Assembly (NCBI GenBank): GCA_004210455.1
Contig: SEFA01000050.1
Span: 1-46,365 of the forward strand
From: Rubrivivax sp.
GTDB taxonomy: Bacteria; Pseudomonadota; Gammaproteobacteria; Burkholderiales; Burkholderiaceae_C
Length of the DNA stretch: 46,365 bases
Direction of reading: 5' to 3'
Part shown: in pieces, positions 1-9,562 of the stretch
How the letters are laid out: each line of letters opens with the position of its first letter
Numbering within the stretch: the first letter of the stretch is position 1
Notes under the pieces: model-generated
Database searches by the model: none
Told to the model about the DNA's origin: nothing
The model's input: only the letters and a program-made list of their open reading frames with translations
Program-made: the position numbers and the translations under genes

Positions 1-302
1 CCCGCTACGTCCATCGTGAAGCCGGGGCTGACGGCGAAGCTCGCGCCGGCCTTCTTGGCGGCGATGGCGTCGGCCGAGGTGCGCAGCGTGCCCGCGCCGA
101 CCAGCGCCTCCGGGACCTCGCGCGCGATGGCGGCGATCGCTTCCAGGGCCACCGGCGTGCGCAGCGTCACCTCCAGCACCTTCACGCCGCCCGCCAACAG
201 CGCGCGGGCCAGCGGCACCGCGTCCTCGACGCGCTCGATGACGATGACCGGAATGACCGGGCCGTGTTCGGCCAGGCTCAGGGTGTCCTTGATGGCAGTC
301 AT
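1..302 (-). CDS. eda: 2-dehydro-3-deoxyphosphogluconate (KDPG) aldolase, N-terminal part
   Basis: The reading frame starts at an ATG at 302 and runs off the left window edge, so only about 100 N-terminal residues are visible. They include the core [10 protein letters not shown], a [11 protein letters not shown] strand and VGAGTLRT, all typical of the class I KDPG/KHG aldolase TIM barrel. The E of LEVTLRT corresponds to the conserved catalytic-site glutamate; the Schiff-base lysine lies beyond the edge. The enzyme cleaves KDPG to pyruvate and glyceraldehyde-3-phosphate, the last step of the Entner-Doudoroff pathway. It follows edd by 43 bp on the same strand, so the two are almost certainly one operon. 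Confidence 0.93.
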   Translation of the reverse strand, partial: MTAIKDTLSLAEHGPVIPVIVIERVEDAVPLARALLAGGVKVLEVTLRTPVALEAIAAIAREVPEALVGAGTLRTSADAIAAKKAGASFAVSPGFTMDVA

Positions 303-345
303 GTGAATGTCCTCTCAGTCCAAATCGGTGGGCGCCAGCGCAGCT

Positions 346-2166
346 TCACAGCCAGCTGATCGCGCCCTCTTCCGCCGTGGTGACGTTGCGCCGCATGCCG
401 GCGAACAGCTCCCGGCCCATGCCGGCGCCGTTCTCGATCACCGCATCGGCGGTGATCTGCGCCAGTTCGCGGCGATCCCATTCGTCGGCCGGCACCAGCG
501 CGCTCAGCACACCGGTGTTCGCGCACACGCGCACCAGGTCGCCGTCGCGCAGCCTGGCCAGCGGACCGCCGGCCAGCGCCTCGGGACTGACGTGGATCGC
601 CGCCGGCACCTTGCCCGACGCGCCGCTCATGCGGCCGTCCGTCACCAGCGCCACCTTGAAGCCCTTGCCCTGCAGCACCGCCAGCGGCGGCGTCAGCTTG
701 TGCAACTCCGGCATGCCGTTGGCCTGCGGCCCCTGGAAGCGGACCACGACGACCACGTCGCGTTCCAGCTCGCCGGCCTTGAATGCGGCCTGCATCGCTT
801 CCTGGCTGTCGAAGATGCGTGCCGGCGCCTCGACCGTATGGCGGTCCTCCGGCACCGCGGACACCTTGATCACCGCGCGGCCCAGGTTGCCCGCCAGCAG
901 CTTGAGCCCGCCGGTCGGCGAGAACGGCGCCGCGACCGTGCGCACCACGCTGTCGTCGTTGCTCTTCGCGGGCAGGTCCGTCCAGCTGACGCTGCCGTCT
1001 TCCGCGCGATGCGGCAGGCGGCCGAAGGCGCTCAGGTTCTGGCCGGACACCGATGTCAGCACGTCGCCGTGCATCAGTCCCGCGCCGACCAGCTCCTTGA
1101 TCACGAAGCCCGGGCCGCCCGCGGCCTGGAACTGGTTCACGTCGGCGCTGCCGTTCGGGTACACGCGCGCCAGCAGCGGCACCACGCCCGAGAGCTCGGA
1201 GAAGTCGCTCCAGTCGATCAGGATGCCCGCCGAACGCGCCACCGCAACCCAGTGGATCAGGTGGTTGGTCGAGCCGCCCGTGGCCAGCAGCGCGGCCATC
1301 GCGTTGACGATGCTGCGCTCGTCGACCATGCGGCCGATCGGCGTGTAGTCGCGCTGCGGGATGATCTTCAGCGCCTGGCGCACCGCTTCGCGGGTGAGCG
1401 CCTCGCGCAGGCCGTCGTGCGGATGCACGAAGGCCGCGCCGGGCACGTGCAGGCCCATCGCCTCCAGCAGCATCTGGTTGCTGTTGGCCGTGCCGTAGAA
1501 GGTGCAGGTGCCCGCGCCGTGGTAGGCCTGGGATTCGGCCTGCAGCAGCTCGTCGCGGCCGACCTTGCCCTGCGCGTAGAGCTCGCGCACCTTGGCCTTG
1601 TCGTTGTTGGACAGGCCCGAGCTCATCGGCCCCGCCGGCACGAACACGCAGGGCAGATGCCCGAAGTGCAGCGCGCCGATCAGCAGGCCCGGCACGATCT
1701 TGTCGCAGATGCCCAGCAGCAGCGCCGCGTCGAACACGTCGTGCGACAGCGCCACCGCCGTGCCCATCGCGATCGTGTCGCGCGAGAACAGGCTGAGCTC
1801 CATGCCCGGCGTGCCCTGCGTGACGCCGTCGCACATCGCCGGCACGCCGCCGGCGACCTGCGCGGTCGCACCCAGGCGGTGGACCTCGTCGCGGATGAGC
1901 GCGGGATAGCCCTCATACGGCTGATGCGCCGACAGCATGTCGTTGTAGGCCGTCACGATGCCCAGATGAGGCGCCTTCTCGGCCACGATGCGCAGCTTGT
2001 CGTTGGCCGGCATCGCGGCCACCGCGTGCGCCACGTTCGCGCAGCCCAGGCGTTGCACGCCGCGCTGCCGGCCCGCCATGCGTTCGATCAGGTCCAGATA
2101 GCGCTCGCGCGACGCGGCGCTGCGCGCCTTGATCCGCGCGGTGACCTCCAGAATGGTCTTGTTCAT
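346..2166 (-). CDS. edd: Phosphogluconate dehydratase
   Basis: 606 aa, the usual length for Edd. It dehydrates 6-phosphogluconate to KDPG, the first committed Entner-Doudoroff step, and belongs to the IlvD/Edd iron-sulfur dehydratase family. Visible family segments are [30 protein letters not shown] with its cluster-type cysteine, [12 protein letters not shown], and [16 protein letters not shown] near the C-terminus. Eda follows immediately. A HexR-like palindrome sits 36-50 bp upstream of the start codon, suggesting repression relieved by KDPG as known for HexR in other proteobacteria; that regulation is inferred. Confidence 0.96.
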   Translation of the reverse strand: MNKTILEVTARIKARSAASRERYLDLIERMAGRQRGVQRLGCANVAHAVAAMPANDKLRIVAEKAPHLGIVTAYNDMLSAHQPYEGYPALIRDEVHRLGATAQVAGGVPAMCDGVTQGTPGMELSLFSRDTIAMGTAVALSHDVFDAALLLGICDKIVPGLLIGALHFGHLPCVFVPAGPMSSGLSNNDKAKVRELYAQGKVGRDELLQAESQAYHGAGTCTFYGTANSNQMLLEAMGLHVPGAAFVHPHDGLREALTREAVRQALKIIPQRDYTPIGRMVDERSIVNAMAALLATGGSTNHLIHWVAVARSAGILIDWSDFSELSGVVPLLARVYPNGSADVNQFQAAGGPGFVIKELVGAGLMHGDVLTSVSGQNLSAFGRLPHRAEDGSVSWTDLPAKSNDDSVVRTVAAPFSPTGGLKLLAGNLGRAVIKVSAVPEDRHTVEAPARIFDSQEAMQAAFKAGELERDVVVVVRFQGPQANGMPELHKLTPPLAVLQGKGFKVALVTDGRMSGASGKVPAAIHVSPEALAGGPLARLRDGDLVRVCANTGVLSALVPADEWDRRELAQITADAVIENGAGMGRELFAGMRRNVTTAEEGAISWL

Positions 2167-2201
2167 GCCGACTGCCGATGTAACTCGGCCAGGGTTAGAT
2201 T

Positions 2202-2216
2202 GGTAACCATATTACA
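2202..2216 (-). promoter_or_regulatory. HexR-like operator upstream of edd
   Basis: On the edd strand the 15-mer reads TGTAATATGGTTACC. This matches the TGTAA-N5-TTACA layout of HexR sites described in gammaproteobacteria at every fixed position but the last. It lies 36 bp before the edd start, where a repressor would block transcription. No hexR gene is in the window. Confidence 0.5.
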
Positions 2217-2338
2217 CGCCCACGAGGTCCAACGGCTCTCCAACAGGCGTTTCCCGGGTACAAGCTGGTTACAGAAACGTTCCGGGAGCCACCAGATGGC
2301 GGCATGCCACGTTCCCACGCTGTGGCAGCATCGCTCCC

Positions 2339-2962
2339 ATGATCGCCGACCCTCTCGCCGACGCCCGATTGGAAGACCTCCCCGCCCACAGCCAGCGACT
2401 GCTGGAGGTGGCCGAACGGATGTGGGACCGTGAACACGGCCTGATGATGTTCGCTTATGGCTCGCTGATGTGGAACCCTGGTTTCGACCCCGCGCAGACC
2501 TTGGTGGCGAGGGTCCAGGGCTACCACCGCGCGTTGCGCTTGCGCTCGCTGGTGAATCGCGGGAGCAGCGAGCAGCCGGGCCTCGTGATGACGCTGCTGT
2601 CGGGCGGCAGTTGCCGGGGGCTGATCTATCGCGTCGAGCCCGAGGACAGCGAGGCGACGTTGCGCCGCCTGTGGCTGCGCGAGATGGTGGTCGGCACCTA
2701 TGTGCCGCGGTGGCTGGACTGCCAGTGCGCCGACGGCCTGGGCACGCGCAAGGCGCTGGCCTTCACGCTGTCGCGACGCAGCCCGGGCTGGGCGGGCGAT
2801 CTCGCGGACGACCGCTTGCTGCACATCCTGCGGCACGCGCGCGGGCGCTACGGCACGACGCTCGACTACCTGCAACGCGCGGTGACCTGTCTGCGGGAGC
2901 ACGGCATCCACGACCGCGCGCTGGAGCGCCAGCTGGCGCTGGCCCGGGCCAACGGGCTCTGA
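2339..2962 (+). CDS. Gamma-glutamylcyclotransferase, ChaC-like
   Basis: 207 aa. The N-terminal motif FAYGSLMWNPGF is the substrate-binding loop characteristic of ChaC/GGCT-like proteins, and the later LWLREM contains the Glu expected to act as general acid/base. ChaC enzymes degrade glutathione to 5-oxoproline and Cys-Gly in the cytoplasm. The gene is divergent from edd and convergent with the MobA-like gene, 22 bp away. No clear Shine-Dalgarno precedes the ATG; a slightly later start before MWDREHGLMMF cannot be excluded. Confidence 0.85.
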   Translation: MIADPLADARLEDLPAHSQRLLEVAERMWDREHGLMMFAYGSLMWNPGFDPAQTLVARVQGYHRALRLRSLVNRGSSEQPGLVMTLLSGGSCRGLIYRVEPEDSEATLRRLWLREMVVGTYVPRWLDCQCADGLGTRKALAFTLSRRSPGWAGDLADDRLLHILRHARGRYGTTLDYLQRAVTCLREHGIHDRALERQLALARANGL

Positions 2963-2964
2963 AC

Positions 2965-2983
2965 GCCGGTTGAACGGACCGGC
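2965..2983. terminator. Small hairpin between convergent genes
   Basis: Perfect 6-bp arms GCCGGT and ACCGGC flank a 7-nt loop, exactly filling the gap between the ends of the ChaC-like and MobA-like genes. There is no T-run, so a terminator role is only suggested by position. Confidence 0.3.
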
Positions 2984-2984
2984 T

Positions 2985-3629
2985 TCAGCCCAGTGTCCGC
3001 AGGCCCTCGCCGCTGGGACGCGGCTTCAGCGGATCGACGGCGAGCCGCTCCAGGTCCTCGACGGTGTCCACGTCGATGAGCACGCCCGGGTCGTCGACCT
3101 CCACGGCCTGCGCCGGATAACGCGCCAGCAGGCGCCGCGCGCCCTCGTCGCCCTGCAGGCTGGCGAGTTCGGAGAAGAGCTCCGCGTTGAAGCCCACCGG
3201 ATGCCCGCGGCGTCCGCGGTGCTGCGCGTAGGCAATCGGATCGTGCGCGATGGCCTGCGCGACCGCGGCCAACGTGCTGGCGCGCACCATCGGCATGTCG
3301 GCCGGCAGGATCAGCCAGCCGGGCGCATCCCCGGTCGCGGCGACGCCGGCCGCGATCGAATGCCCCATGCCCAGCGGCGCGGGGCGCCCCAGGCGGTCCT
3401 GGTCGGGCAGCACCAGCATGTCGCGCGAGGCCACATGGCGTCGGACCAGAGGCGCCAACGCGGTCGAGGTCACCACGAGCATCGGCAGGCCTGACGCCAT
3501 CGTCTGGCGCAAGGTCAGCGCCAGCACGGTGTCTCCATTCACGACCTGTTCCAGCTTGTGGCCCTCGCCGCGAAAGCGCTGGCCGCGCCCTGCCGCGAGC
3601 ACGACGACGGCGGGTCGTCGCTGATTCAT
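2985..3629 (-). CDS. MobA/MocA-like nucleotidyltransferase
   Basis: 214 aa. The start at 3629 is preceded by AGAAGGAAG with good spacing; a longer reading frame upstream lacks a ribosome site. The N-terminal LAAGRGQRF is the nucleotide-binding loop of the GT-A-like molybdenum-cofactor nucleotidyltransferases, K45ish-type lysine (HKLEQ) follows, and PADMPMV is the metal-binding aspartate segment. RGHPVGF near residue 170 is typical of the MocA/xanthine-dehydrogenase accessory branch. It probably transfers CMP or GMP to molybdopterin, but no molybdoenzyme is adjacent (moaE lies 10 kb away), so the exact substrate is open. Confidence 0.8.
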   Translation of the reverse strand: MNQRRPAVVVLAAGRGQRFRGEGHKLEQVVNGDTVLALTLRQTMASGLPMLVVTSTALAPLVRRHVASRDMLVLPDQDRLGRPAPLGMGHSIAAGVAATGDAPGWLILPADMPMVRASTLAAVAQAIAHDPIAYAQHRGRRGHPVGFNAELFSELASLQGDEGARRLLARYPAQAVEVDDPGVLIDVDTVEDLERLAVDPLKPRPSGEGLRTLG

Positions 3630-3718
3630 GCGAACTTCCTTCTGGTTGGGTCCCGATCCTCCCGGGCCGGCTCTGCGGCGCGGCTCGACGGGACCAAGCA
3701 TGCCTGCGGCTCGAAAGC

Positions 3719-3748
3719 GCTCCCACCCGGAGTTTCCAGGGTGGGAGC
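3719..3748 (+). promoter_or_regulatory. Strong hairpin in the leader of pdxH
   Basis: Perfect 10-bp arms (GCTCCCACCC and GGGTGGGAGC) enclose a 10-nt loop, followed on the plus strand by TTTACTT. It ends 32 bp before the pdxH start. It resembles a short intrinsic terminator, but no plus-strand gene ends here, since mobA-like and pdxH diverge. It could be a leader attenuator. Confidence 0.45.
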
Positions 3749-3780
3749 TTTACTTAAGGATTCGCCCGATACTCCCGGGG

Positions 3781-4425
3781 ATGGACAAACTTTCCGACCT
3801 TCGAAAGAGCTACGAGCGCGCCGAGCTCGATGAACAGCACGCAGCGGGCGAACCGATGCGGCAGTTCCGAGAATGGTTCCAGCAGGCGCTGGATGCCCAG
3901 GTGCCCGAACCCAACGCGATGACGCTGGCGACCGTCGGCGCGGACGGCCGGCCGTCCACGCGGATCGTGCTGATCAAGGACATCGAGGATCGCGGCCTGG
4001 TCTGGTACACCAACTACGACAGCCGCAAGGGCCGCGAGCTGGCGGTGCATCCGTTCGCCGCCCTGCAGTTCCATTGGGTGGAGCTGGAACGGGTGGTCCG
4101 CATCGAAGGCGTCGTCGAGCAGGTCGACGCGGCGCAGTCCGATGCCTACTTCGCGTCGCGGCCGCTGGACTCGCGCCTGGGCGCGTGGGCCTCGCCGCAG
4201 AGCCAGGTGATCTCCTCGCGCGCGGTGCTGGTGGCCAACGCCGCGAAGGCGGCCGCCCAGCACGGGCTCAGCCCGAGCCGGCCGCCGCACTGGGGCGGCT
4301 ACCGGCTCGTGCCCGAGCGGTGGGAGTTCTGGCAGGGGCGCAGGTCGCGGCTCCACGACCGGCTCGTCTATCGTCGCGAAGGCCGCGACAGCGCCGAGTG
4401 GATCCGCGAGCGGCTCGCGCCCTGA
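3781..4425 (+). CDS. pdxH: Pyridoxamine/pyridoxine 5'-phosphate oxidase
   Basis: 214 aa, the normal size. It oxidises PNP/PMP to pyridoxal 5'-phosphate with FMN. The start [16 protein letters not shown] matches the family N-terminus, so the longer upstream frame is ignored. Family motifs seen: [22 protein letters not shown] (FMN binding), [21 protein letters not shown], and the C-terminal [17 protein letters not shown] signature. It converges with the FKBP gene, with 7 bp between the stop codons. Confidence 0.96.
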   Translation: MDKLSDLRKSYERAELDEQHAAGEPMRQFREWFQQALDAQVPEPNAMTLATVGADGRPSTRIVLIKDIEDRGLVWYTNYDSRKGRELAVHPFAALQFHWVELERVVRIEGVVEQVDAAQSDAYFASRPLDSRLGAWASPQSQVISSRAVLVANAAKAAAQHGLSPSRPPHWGGYRLVPERWEFWQGRRSRLHDRLVYRREGRDSAEWIRERLAP

Positions 4426-4432
4426 AGGTCGC

Positions 4433-5158
4433 TCAGACCGCCAGCAGTTCCACTTCGAACAGCAGCGTGGCGTGCGGCGGGATCACGCCGCCGGCGCCGT
4501 AGGCGCCGTAGCCCAGTTCCGACGGGATGACGAGGAAGCGCGTGCCGCCGACCTTCATGCCCTGCACGCCTTCATCCCAGCCCTTGATGACTTCGCCGGC
4601 GCCGAGGTGGAAGCGGAACGGATCGCGACGGTCCTTGGACGAGTCGAACTTGCGCCCGCGCTGGCCGTCCTTGTAGAGCCAGCCCGTGTAGTGCACGGTG
4701 ACACGCTTGCCGGCTTCGGCGACGGCGCCCTCGCCTGCCTTGACGTCCTCGAACTGCAGGCCGCTGGCGGTGGTCGACAGCTGCTTCAACTCGACCGCTT
4801 CGGCGCCGCCGGACACGCCCAGCAGTTCCACCTCGAACATCAGCGTCGCGTTCGGCGGGATCACGCCGCCGGCGCCGCGCGCGCCGTAGCCGAGCTGCGG
4901 GGGGATCACCAGCACGCGCGTGCCGCCGACCTGCATGCCCTGCACGCCTTCATCCCAGCCCTTGATGACCATGCCGCCGTCGAGTTCGAACTCGAACGGT
5001 TCGCCGCGGTCCTTGCTGGAGTCGAACTTCGTGCCCTTCTCGCCGTCCTTGAACAGCCAGCCGGTGTAATGCACCTGCACGTCCTGGCCGGCGCGGGCGG
5101 TCGCGCCGGTGCCGGCGGTGGTGTCGTCGTATTGCAGGCCGCTGTCGGTCGTCTTCAT
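4433..5158 (-). CDS. Tandem FKBP-type peptidyl-prolyl cis-trans isomerase
   Basis: 241 aa with two complete FKBP domains, about residues 5-115 and 133-241, joined by a short linker. Each has [27 protein letters not shown], the GGTR strand, LGYGA and GGVIPP-ATL-FEVELL, the classical FK506-binding and catalytic features. The start at 5158 has an AAGGAAAA ribosome site; the frame upstream is not coding. There is no signal peptide, so it is cytoplasmic. Members of this short FKBP class usually have one domain of about 110 aa, so this looks like an internal duplication. It lies 83 bp downstream of gluQ on the same strand. Confidence 0.92.
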   Translation of the reverse strand: MKTTDSGLQYDDTTAGTGATARAGQDVQVHYTGWLFKDGEKGTKFDSSKDRGEPFEFELDGGMVIKGWDEGVQGMQVGGTRVLVIPPQLGYGARGAGGVIPPNATLMFEVELLGVSGGAEAVELKQLSTTASGLQFEDVKAGEGAVAEAGKRVTVHYTGWLYKDGQRGRKFDSSKDRRDPFRFHLGAGEVIKGWDEGVQGMKVGGTRFLVIPSELGYGAYGAGGVIPPHATLLFEVELLAV

Positions 5159-5241
5159 CGAGTTTTCCTTGAAAGGGGGACGCCGGTCCGCGTCCCGGAA
5201 GCAAAAGGCAAAAGCGTGATCATGCCAGCGGCGGAAGGTCC

Positions 5242-6228
5242 CTACCCCCCGCCCTGCCGTACGGACCACGCCGCCGCGGCGCTCGCGAGCCACTCGGGCA
5301 TGGTGCGCGCCTCCAGCGCCGGCAGCCCGAGGCGGGCGCCGGCGCGCTGCAATGCGGCAAGCGGGTCGCCCAGGTCCAGCGCCCGGGCGCCGTTCTGCTT
5401 GGAGAGCTTTTCGCCGTTCCCGCCCAGCACCAGCGGCGTGTGCAGGTAGCGGGGACGCGGCAGGCCGAGCAATTCCTGCAGCCGGATCTGCCGGGGCGTG
5501 TTGTCGGCGAGGTCCTCGCCGCGCACGACGTCGGTGACGCCCTGCCAGCCGTCGTCGACCACGACCGCGAGTTGATACGCCCAGAGCCCGTCGGCTCGCA
5601 GGAGTACGAAGTCTCCGACCTCGTCGGTCAGGTCCTGCGACTGTTCACCCAGCCGGCGATCCCGCCACGCGATCCGCAGCGCGCCCTCGCCGTCCGCCGT
5701 CGACGTGCTGCGCAGCCGCCAGGCGCGCGCCGGCTTGCCGTTCAAGCCATGCCGGCAGGTGCCCGGATAGACGAGTTCCCCATGCCGTTCGCGCTGTCGG
5801 CCCCGGGCCGCGATCGCCTCGGCGATGTCCTTGCGCGAGCAGCCGCAGGGGTAGGCCCATCCCGGGGCCTGCAGCCGGTCCAGCGCGGCCCGATAAGCCG
5901 CCTCCCGCTTCGACTGCCAGACCGGCGGCTCGTCCGGCAGCAGCCTCACCTGGGCGAGCTGCGACAGCACCATCGCGTCCGCGCCGGCCGGGCAGCGCGG
6001 CCGGTCGACGTCCTCGATCCGGATCAGCCAGCGGCCGCCGTGCGCACGCGCATCGAGCCAGCTCGCCAGCGCGGCGACCAGCGAGCCTTCATGCAGCGGC
6101 CCGGTGGGCGACGGCGCGAAGCGGCCGACATACAGGGCGCGCGCGTCAAGGCGGCGCACGTCAAGGCGACCGACGTCAACGCGGCCGACGTCAACGCGGC
6201 CGACGCCGACCCGCTCCGGCTGGGTCAC
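5242..6228 (-). CDS. gluQ: Glutamyl-Q tRNA(Asp) synthetase
   Basis: 328 aa from a GTG that overlaps the upstream LysR stop (GTGA). It charges glutamate onto the queuosine base of tRNA-Asp. Motifs: [17 protein letters not shown] (HIGH-type, here HEGS), [16 protein letters not shown] plus a later YPGTC (zinc ligands), [19 protein letters not shown] and KLSKQN (KMSKS-type). It lacks an anticodon-binding domain, as expected. The first 36 or so residues are a run of VGRVD-like pentapeptides encoded by a 15-bp DNA repeat and absent from typical GluQ, which begins just before [10 protein letters not shown] second GTG inside the repeat is an alternative start. Confidence 0.92.
   Translation of the reverse strand: MTQPERVGVGRVDVGRVDVGRLDVRRLDARALYVGRFAPSPTGPLHEGSLVAALASWLDARAHGGRWLIRIEDVDRPRCPAGADAMVLSQLAQVRLLPDEPPVWQSKREAAYRAALDRLQAPGWAYPCGCSRKDIAEAIAARGRQRERHGELVYPGTCRHGLNGKPARAWRLRSTSTADGEGALRIAWRDRRLGEQSQDLTDEVGDFVLLRADGLWAYQLAVVVDDGWQGVTDVVRGEDLADNTPRQIRLQELLGLPRPRYLHTPLVLGGNGEKLSKQNGARALDLGDPLAALQRAGARLGLPALEARTMPEWLASAAAAWSVRQGGG
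6143..6202. repeat. 15-bp minisatellite, four units, in the 5' end of gluQ
   Basis: Units start at 6143, 6158, 6173 and 6188. The last two are identical (ACGTCAACGCGGCCG) and the others differ at 1-4 positions. The unit is a multiple of three, so copy-number change would keep the gluQ frame. Confidence 0.85.
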
Positions 6229-7187
6229 AGCAACAGCCCTTCGTGCTGCTCGATCAGCGAGCGCCGGGTCGTCTCGCTCCTCAGCCGCTCCAGCCACCAG
6301 GCCAGCGCCTTGGCCGGTCGCTGGCTGGTGTTGCGCCAGGCATAGTGCATGGGCGAGATCCGCTTGCCCTGGAAGGTTTCCTTCTGGACCAGCCGTCCCG
6401 CGTCCACATGCCGCCGCACCATCGGCGTCGGCAGCGAGCCCACGCCCAGGCCGCGCAGCATGGCCTCCAGCTTGATCGCCATCGAGGGCACCGTCAGCAC
6501 CTCCTGTCCGGGCACCACGCCGACGGTCATCGGCGCCAGGTTGCGGGCCGTGTCCGCCACCGCGACGATGCGATGCCGGGCGATCTCGGCCGAAGTCAGC
6601 ACCCCCTCGAATCCCGCCAACGGGTGGTGCGGCGCCACGCAGAACACCATCTCCATCGGACCCAGCACCTCGCAGACCACCGAACTCCCCGGCGGCTGCG
6701 CGCTGGTGCCGATGGCCAGGTCGGCCTGACCCGAGATCAGCGCCTCCCAGGTGCCGGAGAGCACTTCGGTGCGCAACTTCAGGCGCGTCGGCGGGGGCTT
6801 GCCGTCCTCGGCCTGCAGGTAGAAGGCCTCCATCAGATCGAAGATCGCGCGGCGCGCGATCGCGTCGTCGAACGCAATGGTCAGTTCGCTCTCCCACCCG
6901 GTCGCGACGCGCCTGACCCGGTTCGCGACCGCGTCCATCTCCTGCAGCAGCCGGCGCCCTTCGGTCAGCAACTCATGCCCCGCCGCGGTCAGCACCGCCT
7001 GGCGCGAACTGCGGTCGAACAGCAGCACGTCCAGCGCATCCTCGAGCTGCCGCACCGAATAGGTCAGCGCCGACGGCACCTTGCCCATCTCCCGCGCCGC
7101 CGCGGCGAAGCTGCCGCTGCGCGCGATGCTGTCCATCATCGCCAGCGCTTCCGGCGTGAGCACGCGTCGTTTGTCTTGTTGAGCCAT
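6225..7187 (-). CDS. LysR-family transcriptional regulator
   Basis: 320 aa. Residues about 12-70 form the winged helix-turn-helix ([48 protein letters not shown]), followed by a periplasmic-binding-protein-like effector domain. It is divergent from the pirin gene, with a TTGAA-N7-TTCAA palindrome between them, so it probably regulates itself and the pirin gene. Its TGA overlaps the gluQ GTG by 4 bp, which implies translational coupling. The inducer cannot be read from the sequence. Confidence 0.93.
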   Translation of the reverse strand: MAQQDKRRVLTPEALAMMDSIARSGSFAAAAREMGKVPSALTYSVRQLEDALDVLLFDRSSRQAVLTAAGHELLTEGRRLLQEMDAVANRVRRVATGWESELTIAFDDAIARRAIFDLMEAFYLQAEDGKPPPTRLKLRTEVLSGTWEALISGQADLAIGTSAQPPGSSVVCEVLGPMEMVFCVAPHHPLAGFEGVLTSAEIARHRIVAVADTARNLAPMTVGVVPGQEVLTVPSMAIKLEAMLRGLGVGSLPTPMVRRHVDAGRLVQKETFQGKRISPMHYAWRNTSQRPAKALAWWLERLRSETTRRSLIEQHEGLLL

Positions 7188-7200
7188 CCCTTCATCTTAT

Positions 7201-7217
7201 TTGAACGCTGGCTTCAA
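7201..7217. promoter_or_regulatory. LysR-type operator in the lysR-pirin divergent region
   Basis: TTGAACGCTGGCTTCAA is a perfect 5-7-5 palindrome that fits the T-N11-A rule for LysR regulators. It is 13 bp before the lysR start, placing it for autoregulation. A second inverted repeat (CCTCTCC, 6-nt loop, GGAGAGG, 7220-7239) follows directly. Confidence 0.55.
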
Positions 7218-7318
7218 GCCCTCTCCGCCTCGGGAGAGGCCTGCTTCCCTACAGTGAGTCCATCGCCAACCAGCAGGCCTTCCACCACACACCGGGGGGC
7301 CACACCAGGAGCATCGAC

Positions 7319-8041
7319 ATGCGTGAAGTCATCAAGTCCTCGGATCGCGGCTACGCCGACCACGGCTGGCTGAAGAGCTTCCACAGCTTCTCGTTCGCGG
7401 ACTATCACAACCCGCGCCGGATGGGCTTCGGTCCGCTGCGCGTGATCAACGAGGATCGCATCGCCGGCGGCACGGGCTTCGGCACGCACGGCCACCGCGA
7501 CATGGAGATCATCAGCTACGTGCTGAGCGGCGAACTGGCGCACCAGGACAGCATGGGCAACGGCACGCCGGGCGGCGCCAACGCGGGCGTGATCCGCCCG
7601 GGCGACGTGCAGCGCATGAGCGCCGGCACGGGCGTGCGGCACAGCGAGTTCAACCACTCCAAGGACGGCCAGACCCACTTCCTGCAGATCTGGATCATGC
7701 CGGACCGCCAGGGGGTCGAGCCGGGTTACGAGCAGAAGCACTTCGCCGACGCCGAGAAGCGCGGCCAGCTGCGGCTGGTGGCCTCGCCGGACGGCGCCCA
7801 GGGCTCCGTGTCCATCCACCAGGACGCGCGGCTGTACGCCGGACTGTTCAACGGGGATGAACGGGCCGAGCTGCCGATCGCTGCGGACCGGATCGCCTAC
7901 GTGCATGTCGTGCGCGGCCAGGCCAGCGTCAACGGCGAGGCGCTGGGCACCGGCGACGCGCTCCAGCTCGCCAGGGAAGCGCGGATCACCATCGAGGGCG
8001 GTCAGGACGCCGAAGTGCTGGTCTTCGATCTGCCGGTCTGA
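7319..8041 (+). CDS. Pirin family protein (YhhW/quercetin 2,3-dioxygenase-like)
   Basis: 240 aa, bicupin. The conserved N-terminus ends in GTGFGTHGHRDMEIISYVLSG, and RMSAGTGVRHSEFN follows. By position H57, H59, H108 and E110 match the metal ligands of YhhW-type pirins. Such proteins show quercetinase activity in vitro, but their natural substrate is often unknown. The GTGFGxHxHRDxEI form places it in the YhhW subgroup. It is divergent from a LysR gene that is its likely regulator. Confidence 0.92.
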   Translation: MREVIKSSDRGYADHGWLKSFHSFSFADYHNPRRMGFGPLRVINEDRIAGGTGFGTHGHRDMEIISYVLSGELAHQDSMGNGTPGGANAGVIRPGDVQRMSAGTGVRHSEFNHSKDGQTHFLQIWIMPDRQGVEPGYEQKHFADAEKRGQLRLVASPDGAQGSVSIHQDARLYAGLFNGDERAELPIAADRIAYVHVVRGQASVNGEALGTGDALQLAREARITIEGGQDAEVLVFDLPV

Positions 8042-8207
8042 CCGGTTCGATGGAACGATGGGTCGAGGGCCCGCTTCGGCAGGCGGTCCGCCGAAACGGG
8101 CCGGCCGGCGGATGCGAACCCGCCGGCCGGGGACACGCACTTCGCCGCTTCACTCGGGGCGGACCCGTCGCATGCCGCGACGGGCCGCCGCCGGACGGAG
8201 ACTGCGG

Positions 8208-8696
8208 ATGAAGCCCGGCCCCTTGACCTTTCCGATGGTCCCCCTCCGCGCGGACGGGGAGCGTGCCCCCCGGCCGACCGGGTTGCCTTCGCTGATCGAG
8301 CTGCTGATGGGGCTGGGCGACTGGCCGCAGGACCACGGGATCCTGGTGCGCAGCACCCGCCATCACGCCCCGCTGGCCTACGCCCGGATCGCGACGTCCC
8401 GCCACGTCGTCGAGATCCTGTTCGACCCCGAGACCGGACGCTATGTCTGCACCAACTGCCAGTCCACCGGCTTCGACCTGCCGGCGTCGGTCGAGACCGC
8501 TTCGGAAGGCAGTTTCGTCGGCGCCGTGATCCGCGGCCTGACCGCGGCGGCGGCGACGACGCTGCTGCAGGGGGCCTCTGCCGTGCTGGCGCTGTGGCCC
8601 GACGGGGCGCAGTCCGTCGACATCGACCTCCTGCCGTCGGAGGGCGATCGCCTCGACGCCAGCGCTCACCCGGTGCGCCGCAAGCCGGCGCTCTGA
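8208..8696 (+). CDS. Hypothetical protein, 162 aa
   Basis: Start chosen at 8208 because GGAGA lies 7-11 nt upstream. I do not recognise the family. The sequence has a short segment (ETGRYVCTNCQSTGFD) with one CxxC pair, an alanine-rich helix around residues 110-130, and no signal peptide. Codon use resembles the neighbours. It sits between the pirin and DUF599 genes on the same strand. It might be non-coding in part, since the frame is also open far upstream in GC-rich DNA. Confidence 0.5.
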   Translation: MKPGPLTFPMVPLRADGERAPRPTGLPSLIELLMGLGDWPQDHGILVRSTRHHAPLAYARIATSRHVVEILFDPETGRYVCTNCQSTGFDLPASVETASEGSFVGAVIRGLTAAAATTLLQGASAVLALWPDGAQSVDIDLLPSEGDRLDASAHPVRRKPAL

Positions 8697-8769
8697 CAGC
8701 GTCGGGTAGCCTGTGACGGCGCCGGAGGACCATGCCGGACTGTCCCCGGACGCCCCCTACACTCGCGCG

Positions 8770-9480
8770 ATGCAATCGCTCCGACAACTCCTGGCCGCGT
8801 TGACGCCGCTCGACTGGGCCTCGCTGGGCCTGTTTTTCGTGGCCTGGATCGGCTACGCGCAATTCTCCAAGCGCCACGCGGACGGGCGCGGCTCGCTGCT
8901 GGCCATCACCAACCGCGTGCGGCGCCAATGGATGCTGCAGCTCACCTACCGCGACATGCGGGTGCTGGACGGCGCGGTCAGCCAGGCGCTGCTGTCGAGC
9001 CCGTCCTTCTTCGCCTCCACCACCATCCTGATCATCGGCGGTCTGCTGGCGGCGCTGGGCGCGAGCGAACAGACCAGCGCCATGGTCCTGGGGTTGCCCT
9101 TCGCGGTGAAGACCAGCACGCTGGTGTTCGACATCAAGCTGGCGCTGCTGACCGGCATCTTCGTGTACGCCTTCTTCCGCTTCACCTGGAGCATGCGGCA
9201 ATACACCTTCGGCGCGCTGCTGGTGGCGTCCGCGCCGGAGGCGGGCCAGTTCGCGCAGCTGGGGCCGCAGTCGCGCGAGGAGTTCGCCGACCGTGCCGGT
9301 GCCGTGGTGGGCATGGCGGCCGAGGCCTTCAACGACGGCCTGCGCGGCTACTACCTCGCCTTCCCCGTCGTGGCCTGGTTCTTCTCTCCCTGGGCGCTGG
9401 CCTTGTCCACCGCCGGCGTGCTCTACGTGCTGTACCAGCGCGAGTTCCGCTCCGAGGTGCTGGACGCGCTGCGGTTCTGA
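8770..9480 (+). CDS. DUF599 family membrane protein
   Basis: 236 aa from the ATG at 8770; a GTG at 8713 would add 19 unlikely residues. Four hydrophobic segments are visible: about residues 10-28 (WASLGLFFVAWIGYA), 80-97, 113-130 (IKLALLTGIFVYAFF) and 200-230. The segment WMLQLTYRDMRVLDGAVSQAL is typical of DUF599 proteins, as is RFTWSMRQY. The function of the family is not established. Confidence 0.8.
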   Translation: MQSLRQLLAALTPLDWASLGLFFVAWIGYAQFSKRHADGRGSLLAITNRVRRQWMLQLTYRDMRVLDGAVSQALLSSPSFFASTTILIIGGLLAALGASEQTSAMVLGLPFAVKTSTLVFDIKLALLTGIFVYAFFRFTWSMRQYTFGALLVASAPEAGQFAQLGPQSREEFADRAGAVVGMAAEAFNDGLRGYYLAFPVVAWFFSPWALALSTAGVLYVLYQREFRSEVLDALRF

Positions 9481-9562
9481 AAGGCTCCTGGCCACGGCGC
9501 GCCGGAACTGCGCGGGCACCGGCACGACTGATCGACCTTTTCCAGGACTCCCGGGACCGTCG

